Below are positions 26,601 through 35,600 of a DNA stretch of 64,000 nt, in pieces. Under the pieces are notes generated by a model, which saw nothing but the letters and a program-made list of their open reading frames with translations, did not search any database and was not told where the DNA came from. Position 1 is the first letter of the stretch. Every line of letters starts with the position of its first letter. The position numbers were made by a program, and so were the translations under genes. Where the stretch lies: positions 638,693-702,692 of the forward strand of contig JAFCMP010000527.1 in NCBI GenBank assembly GCA_017506865.1, given 5' to 3'. This stretch comes from Tribonema minus (Eukaryota; Sar; Xanthophyceae; Tribonematales; Tribonemataceae).

Positions 26601-29600
26601 AGGCAGTGCGATAACTTGGATGAAGATGAAGTCAGTGCAGCGTGAGTTCATGTGAAGTTGGCATTTAATGAGGGTTGACACTCACCAATTCGCCATCATG
26701 TGGTATCACTGCTGATTGCTGTAGGGTTAGAGCTTGCCCTGAAGATTAGGGTGTGTGGCAGTGGAGTCAGGGTTCAGGTTAGGTAAACAAAAAATCGAGC
26801 TCTAACCAACGGTCAGAGTTAGGTTGGGTTTGGCTTAGCACATATTCCTTGGGTTAGGCTTGCTGAGCTTTGTTGTACCTTTCCATATCAATGAGTCACT
26901 CCTGCATGGGCTCTGGCCAGTGGGGCTGTCAGGCCCTGCGTTCACCACGCACACTCACAAGGAAGGCACTGACTGGTCGTCATTAGCGCTGTGCTCTGCC
27001 ACTGCGGTTTGTGCGGAGCGGCAGTGCTGTCTCGATGATGTGTCATCAATAGCGCTGCGCACTGCTGCTGAAGTTTGCGCAGCTTCGCCAATGAGACTGA
27101 CTTGTCATCAATGTGGTGCCGAGCACGCTGCCGCGATTTGCGGTGAATAGCAATGCCGATTAGACTGACAATGTGGTGCCGAGCACTGCTCCCGATTAAA
27201 CGGACTAATTGTCAACAGTGTTGAGCAGTGCTGCCATTGTTTGTTGGGAGCAGCAGTGCTAATCAATTGACTTGTTGACAATAATTGCTGTGCGCTTTTG
27301 TCGTGCGCTGTACCTGCTGCAGTTTGCGCGGAGCAGTGCCAGCAGCATGGCCGCGCTGGATCGCGCAGTGCTGGGCGCGGAACCACGCGGACTGACCATC
27401 CGCATCACGCGAGACCAGGTGCGTAGTTCAAATGTGAAGTTGAAGTAGGCAACATCAACTGAAGTTAATGCTGGGCGCAGAACCACGTGGAATCACCATC
27501 CGCATCACACACGTCCAATTGCGTACTTCACATGTGAAGTAAGCAACATCTGTTGGAGATTATTTTGTGCTTGAAGTAGTGTTTGAGCCAATACCGCCTC
27601 AGCTGACTGTTCGCATCATGCGAAACCAGATGCACTTGACATGTGTGCTTGAAGTGCACACTGGTCAACTGCTGAAATTGATGCTGTTGAAGTACTTCAG
27701 AAGTACTTCTATTGCACAAAGTCGTGTGACCTGCCAGCGGTGTGCAGTTTATGAAGACGCTGCATCCGTTTTGGGGCATCCTTGTTGTTCATGAAATAAG
27801 TCAACGTTCATGTTGACCATAGTCGTGACAGTTGTGCCAGGATGTACGCGAGGCATGTGATCATAAGAAAGTATGATCTGCATGCAGTTACAACTCATGT
27901 CGCAAATCCTGGCGTCTGCTATGCCAACGCTACTGACGCTGCCGCCGCCAATGCCGCCGCCGCTGCTGCTGCTGCTGCCGCCCAGCTACTGGTGCCGCAG
28001 GCCGAGCAAGAGGCGGTGGCACACACGCTCGCATAACAACGATCGGCGCTTACTTTTTTGCTGTTGTTGTTGCTGCCGCCGCCGCCGCCGCCGCTGCTGC
28101 CGCCACTATACTTGCGCAGCTGCTGGTGCCACAGGCCGTGCAGGAGGCGGTGGCGCACAGCATGCCGCTCATAGCGCGCGCGCACGACTTCTTTGCGGAC
28201 CTGTTTGACGTTGGCGCCGACCGCGATGAGGTGGAACGCGCCAACGCAGTACTGTCCGACGGCTTCATGGAGCTGCGCGGGCACTTTGGCAGGCTTGGGG
28301 GAGAGATCATTGATGTGAGTGGAGCGTCCTTGTTGAAGTAAGAGTGCCGACGTGAAGTGGGAGTGCAGTGCGAGTGAGGATTGGAATGATAAGACAGGCT
28401 GGCGGAGAGATCATCAATGTGAGTGGAGCGTTGCCCATTGAAGTAAAATTGTGAGTGGGGCGTCACCTGTGAAGTGTCATCTGGCACAGTAGGGTCAGGG
28501 CTTATCACAGCATTTTGCAGGGAATGCCAGCCAGCCTCGGCGGTAAATCATTGATGACATGAGTGGAGCGCTACCTGTTGAAGTAAGGTAGCGTCACCTG
28601 GCTGAAGTAAGACGGGTTCAGTTGCCAAGGGCGTTATTGAAGGAAACGCGGTGCCACCTGTAGACAGCCACCCTTCACAGCAAGGTTTTAGGGCTGCTTT
28701 CGAGTGAACGAATTGGCAAGCTCGGCGGCGAGACCATGTAGAGCGTCACCCGTTGAAGTGGAATTGCAGTGAGACTGAGGGTTGGGTTGATAAGGCACGC
28801 TCTATGGAGCGATCATCAATGGTTCAGTAGGACTTGACCTGTTGAACAACGGTCGCAAGTGGCAAGGGGCCTTTCTGACTTCATTTCAATACAACTACTA
28901 CTATCATCTGTTTGCATCTGGTGCAGTCATTCTACTCCAACGTACTTCAAAGCAGCGACAACTGTCTGACTGCTGCAGCCGGCTTCAACACAGGTCATCT
29001 CATCGTCTCTACAGCCAGCAGTCTCAATTTTAGTTGAAGCACTCTGCAGGAGTCAGTGGCAAGTGTGTGACTGCTAGAACCGGCAGCACTTGAGCCCAGT
29101 TTGTATCATTGACCGCTGCCCGCGTGCACGGCCAGCAATGTCACTGTGACTGCCACACATGACATGGCAATTGTCTGACACACACACCGCTTCTCCTTCA
29201 AAATTCGTGCTTTTTTTTAAGCGAAGCTCATGTTTTTACGGTTTGACATGAGTAGAAGTTGGACTTTTTGGTCGAACAGGACACATGTGATCTGATGTTC
29301 TGCACCGTGTATATATGCTCCATGTGAGTGCAGGTTTCGGACATGCTGGGTGCGCTGACGGTATTGGACGAGGCACACGGCCGTGCCGACTGCGAGAACC
29401 ACATTGCAGCGCACGTCATTCTCGAGTTCAAGGTCATCCTCGTCGGCAAGTTCAACAAGTTCATCGGCGAGCAGGTGAGTTCACGCTATGAACTGGCGTC
29501 TGAATTGCGTCTGAACTGCTGGCAATCCTCTCCTGTGACAGAGCCAGTAGCGCAGCAGGGCAGTGATTGCAGCCAGGCATGCACAGTTGTGCGTGAGCGC

Positions 29601-32600
29601 AACGTAATCTGATCACAAGTCCATTGAGACTACCAGGCGCCCCCTCGCTCAATCAAGTTCATCATGAACTTCAACTCTGTCTTGAGCTTTCAACAACCTT
29701 GCGTGTAGGCACTTCTGGCACATGACAAGGAGACACAGGCCCGGAAGTGAGCATCATGGTCATCTTGAACCCTATGCTCACCGCTGCTGCACCCCATGGC
29801 ACTATGCCGATTGCTATTGCTGCTGCGCTGCAGGTTTTGTGGGTCCAAAACAGCAAGACTGACGCCAAGCGGCCAGGAGTTCTGGCGCCATTCGCCAAGC
29901 TGCCGTCGCTGGTGGACCGCATGCAGGTGCTTGTGAACTCAATGTGAACTGCATGTGAACCCCATGAATTCTTATACTCGAAGTACTTCACTAGTAGTAG
30001 TAGTATATATTCAGAAGCATGCTACAAAGCACCCCTGTCGCCAGTCCGCCGCGCAAGCCTAGAGCATTGTAGAGTACTAACATGGCGCATCGCCAGTTAG
30101 GGTTAAGGTTAGGGTTGGGGATAGGGGTAGGCAACGGCTCCTCTAGCCCTCATTATCAAGCGCTACGCTGCACAGCACGCCGTACTCCTTCTCTTTCCTT
30201 GCATACATTGAACCACTGCGTGCCGTTAGCCTCATGCACATCACATTGGTGACCAAAGTTCCATGTTCCACTGGCTGGTCGTCCTTTCAGCATGCCACTA
30301 CTCATGTTGCTGCTGTGATGCCTAAAAAATGTGCATTATCGACCTTTAATGACCATGCGCCATGAGGCCTTCTGTCATACAAGCACTTTTTTTCAAGTAA
30401 CACTTGCGATGAGGGGCCGGTGTGCGTTGGTGAACTGAGGCGCGCTGCACGAATATCAACCTCGCGCTGTCCCGTTTTTGCGCTGTGGAAGATGCATGGA
30501 ATACCACCTGCCCTCATCACCAGCTGTGTGCAAGGCCTCTCAGCCAGCCGCTGCTTAGACTAGGGTGCTGAACGCCGCGGTGATCGAAACATGGTCACTG
30601 CATCCCCAGAGGGTCCGCTGCCTTACGCGAATGCATACATTCATACATTGACGTACATTTACATCGACTCTGTAACAAAAAAATTGTTTGCCTCTTCTTC
30701 TCGTCTTGACTCCATCAATTCATATAATGCTCATCACTTTTGAGTAACTACGTCAAGGGCGTAACATTTTGAGCGCTGCTGTACCATGTGTGCACTTTTT
30801 TTTTCTGTTGCGTGACTCAGGCGGCCATGTCTACAGCCGGCAAGGCATCGTCCATACAGGAGGCCTCTACCGCATACTTGAAGTTGGCACTGGCGCTCTT
30901 CCAGCACCTTGAGCAGGCAAGTGCGATGAAATTGAAGTATGACGCTTGAGGATGCTGCCAATTGCAGTGCGCTGAGTGCTGTTGCTGTTGGTGCTTGAGG
31001 TTGACACTGGCTCTTTTACAGCATCTTGAGCATCTTGAGCAGGCGAGTGCGATGAACTTGAAGTATGACGCTTGAGGACGCAGATTGCAGTGCCCTGAGT
31101 GCTGTTGCGTTTGTTAATACTAATTCAAAGTAGTGACTAAGGTTTACTTGGTTGTGCTGCGGTAAATGCTGCAGCCCTCCCCCTAACGGCGCATCCGCAG
31201 TTAGAGTCGCCAGGTCGCCGGCGCTGTAAATGCAACGCTGACTTTTGTGCACTACAGTGTTTGTATGTATGATTATGTGCTGTGGTGTGCTGCTGAGCAT
31301 AGATGTAGGGTTAAATTTTAGCAAAATGACGCTTTGTATCGTACATGTAGGTGTATGGGTTTGATGCGGCGCACAATTGTGCTAAAACACCAGTGACATC
31401 ACAGTGACACTTGATGAGGTTCTAGACTTGGCAGCTGTGTGTATGCGACTGTGGACTCAGGCAGCGGCAGTGCGTTCATGGCTGCGCACCGCGTGCAGCA
31501 ACAACAAATATGCACACAACCTTGAAGTACGCGATTGTGATGAAGACCTGAGACGTGATACTTGAGGCAAACCCCCTGTGTTGTAGCTGTATCTGATTGC
31601 ATCCCAGTTGACACGCTAGTTACCCCATCTTTCTTGTGATGATGACTCTCTCTCTGCAGCCCCCTTCTTCCCTTGTGTCATATCACGAATACAAGTTTTG
31701 CGTCCTCATCATTTCTGTATGTGCTGTGTGATTACAGACGGCGCAAGCCAATCCGAAGTATGCAAACGTGATCAAGATGGAAAACCTGTACTTCTTCAAG
31801 CACACCATTGGGCTGCGCGACGTGCCCGTTCTTGAGGACTACGTTCTACAGGTATGTATGTATATTCATACTTTAGAAGTACTTGAAGTAAATCAGTTAC
31901 TAGCATTCTAGTAATCTGCAAGCGCGATGACGCTTCAATGCGCATGACTACTGCTGCTGTTGTACATGAGGGTTGGAAAAAGAATTACTTCGAAGTACAT
32001 GGTATGAAAGCGGAGAAGATGCTGTGAAGGCTCATATCAGATACTTCTCTATATATGCATGCAAATGGTTGAGGACTATGTTTTGCAGGTAGGTGCCATA
32101 TCAGGATGATGGCCATGCACTTTATGTAGGTGATATGCACACACGTCGCAGGGTCGCGCGCTTTGTGCCAGTTTCTTCATCGAGGTATAGAAGGGTACAT
32201 GATTGGAGCATGGCTGCACTCTACAATACTGATTACGTAGGCATGGCCAATGCTGGGGCTGATTGCAGTGTGCCCTGCTCCCCACTGTCAATAACATGTC
32301 TAGCCACACGTCCTCAAGCCCTTCTCTTCAGCTGTTCATGGCGCTGCATAGCCCCCGTGTGCACAGCGCAGCACTCCACACTCTGTCATCCTAAACAAAA
32401 GCATTCACTTTAGACAAAAAAGCACTGGATGTTTTGACACCACGCGCCACAACTGCCACTGCACTGAAACTTGAAGTACCTGATTGCAGTTCATGATTCT
32501 GCTCTCAGGACATGCACGCTGTGTTTTCAGGTGCTGAATGCTGACTCAAAGCTGGCGTGAATTAATGTATTCATTCATTTAAGGCCACAAGACAGCCAGC

Positions 32601-35600
32601 TCGGCGTCCGACTCAAGGACTCGACTTGAGGCGTTCATGCTGCTGCTGCTGCTGCCCCTGCACGTGACAGGCGAGCTCCAACTTTGACACCACCAGCCAG
32701 AACTACCTGGAGTGGGTGTTGAGGTGCCAGTTCCCGCACGCAATGGCGTTTTTTGCCAGAATCGAGGAGCTGGTGGCTTCCGTTGGGGCACAGGTGCGTC
32801 ACTTCAACTAGGGTTAGCAAAACTTCAATCAGGGTTAACCAAACATCCGGATGCATGTTGAGGTTGCTTTTGTCAGGGCAGTGCACCACGTCAGCTTGGG
32901 TTAACCTAGCCATAGTCCAGATGCATGTTGATCGTATCTGGTGATCGTTGATGATTGCTTCATGCACTTGAACGTGCCTGTGCCTAACCCTGACCCTAAG
33001 TATGTGCTGCATCAACTACATAGCGTCATTGTCTGACAACAGCAAACTGCAATTTACTGCACTTGGGCGAAGACACCATCTGATGTCATACTGCCAAGCA
33101 TTCATTTTGGTGGCTCATCATCTCACGGCTCTTATTCTGGTCATCAGCAATGAAAACCCAACTCGGTCAACAACAAAAACGCACTGATGCTTTATTTTGA
33201 ACAAATTTAGGGCGAGCCCACATGTTTTTCTTAGGCAGCATTGCTGGTTTCGCCTGTGCTTATGGTTTGTGAATCATGTGAATGAAAAGTCACTTTAGAC
33301 CCTGTGCTTAGTTCAACACATGCGTTTGGGATTGGGGGTCCGGTGGAGGGTTCTGTAGGTCTTAGAGGTAGGGTTAGGGTCAGGGTTAGGGCTAGGGTTA
33401 TCATTGAGGGTACTGTAGGTTTACCGGCCATTTCTCTTCGTGCTGCGTTGCTGAAAACTCTGCAGCGCAACCACAATTGTGGCCGCCACAAGTGCATCGC
33501 TTTTTTTTTGCGTTTCCTGCTCAAGGACAGTTGTGCAAGACATTATGCATGCTGATTCCCTTCAGTGACCTCCAACGTGCTTGACCACTGGGCTCCATTG
33601 TCAGGAGCTGTGTTGGCTTTTGTTGATGGCAGCACTTACAAATTCACGAACCGTACAGAGGTGCGTGTAATTTCACCTCGCCTTGCGTATACCAAAATGC
33701 TCTTCGTGTGCGCTTGCTTGCCATGATGGATGGCCAGAATATGAGCACCTGCCACTCATTGCGAATCTTGCGTCTTCTTGCACCCACTTCCACCTTATCA
33801 ACAGGACGTCCCGTACCACGAGCCCAAGAAGAATCTGGATGCCATGCTCAAGAGGCACCTGGATGAAAAAACGGTGCCTGATGGCCTCAAGCTCATCTAC
33901 GCACGCATGAACAAGCACCTGAGCAAGGAATCGTGCCTGTTACCGGTGAGCCACTTGAGGTTTTAAGTACGAGTGTGTGTTCTTCAAGTCTCTTCACATG
34001 AACGTTAGAGTGAGTGAAGGCGGCTTGTGCTTGTGCAGGCCTCAAAGTCACCTTTGTGCTTTGAGCTTTGTGCATTCAACTGAACTTTAACACATTTGGT
34101 GCTACTGGGGGATGGAATCTTTCACCTCCACTAGGGTGCTGAAGTCGCTTCACACGAACCTGAGTGAAGGCCGCTTGTGCGCGCCTGAAAGTCACCTTCG
34201 TGCGCTTGATTATGCTGCGAGATGGTCTGTTGCTGCTGGGAATGAATGCTTGCACCTCCTAGCAGTATAGGGCATGCAATGAACACAAATGTGTGTTGCT
34301 CGGAGACACTCACACCACACCAGCTGTGACTCCTGGCTATACTTTGCTTCATGCTGTATTGAATGTGGTATTGCACCGCAACCAGCCCGCTGACCTCACA
34401 GTTTTGAGTGGTTCATGCGAAGCGGTCTTTGTGCTGCTGCATGCTTCGCAAACCTAGTACTTCATAGTTTTTTTGTGTTGCACGCACTTCAAGTAGTAGT
34501 TGTATCCTTACTTATTTTGCATGGGATGGTCCTGCAATCAGCGGCAGTGGACCTAAAGCGCTCATGTGAAGACTATTGACAAGTGCGTTTGTTGGTTTCT
34601 GATTGGGAACATTTTCGTTCTTGTGCCTGTGGAGCTGCATGACAGCTTCCCTCGGATGCTAATGACATACATCATATTTTAAAGTACTGAAGTAGTGCAA
34701 TACGCACAGTATTGCATTGCATTGCTCACCAAAACCTGCGCATTGAACTTGTGGTCTGCAGGTGCTCTGGGACCACCTGAACGACATGCTTTTTGCACAG
34801 TTCAGCCGCTACGAAGAGCTGTGCCACGTGTGCTACGGCTTCAAGATGGTGCCATCTGCCTCTCAGGTGAGCTCACGATTGCATCTGGTGGCACTTGGGG
34901 TATACATTGAAGTATGTTCTACCGTGCATATGTTCTACCGTGCATTTTAGCTTGCCAGCTCAGTGCTGACCTGCTGCTTGGAGCAATACCAGACACTGCA
35001 ACTCGGCAGTTGGCGGAGTGAGCTGACAGCGAGGTTGCCTGTGGTGCCCTGGTGTGCCTCCTTCCGTGAGTGTTTGACGCTTAATACTTCAAGTCGCACT
35101 GACGCTTGTCGTGCAACGCTCACCTAGTTGTTCAGCAGTTGATGAAGTGCGTCTGTGATGACACACTCTGATGATAATTGTACGGCATTAAGTGCTGAGA
35201 GGATGCATAAAGCTGAAAGATGGGCTTGATGATGTTTAGAATGCTGTTGTATTATTCAAACTAGAAGGGCTTGTTTACATTCTTGAAAGTACAAGTGCTT
35301 GAGCATTGGTACAAGACGCAGACAACTTGCAGCAAGCATTGCATCAGTCACATACACCCAAAAAGCGTGAACCACCATTCAGTGCTTGTTTACACTTCTC
35401 ACTGTACAAGTGCTGGAGCATTGGTGTAAGACGTACCGTAGATCACGGAGTATAAACCCCCCCTCTTGTACAAGACCCCCCCATCGTATACTGTAGTTTG
35501 AGACCCTCCGTCTCCCTAGGAGGTGTCTGTGTGTACGCAAGACCGGGGGTATGCTGTGTAAGACCGGGGTAAGCACGTGTTGTATAAGACCGGGGTTGTA

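Noticed and set aside
33564-33660. Open segment with TTCAG| acceptor and GAG|GTGCGT donor in a SEC3 intron (SNVLDHWAPLSGAVLAF)
   Set aside because: Its phase does not fit the flanking exons, and the direct join 32793-33805 reproduces the plant SEC3 spacing exactly.
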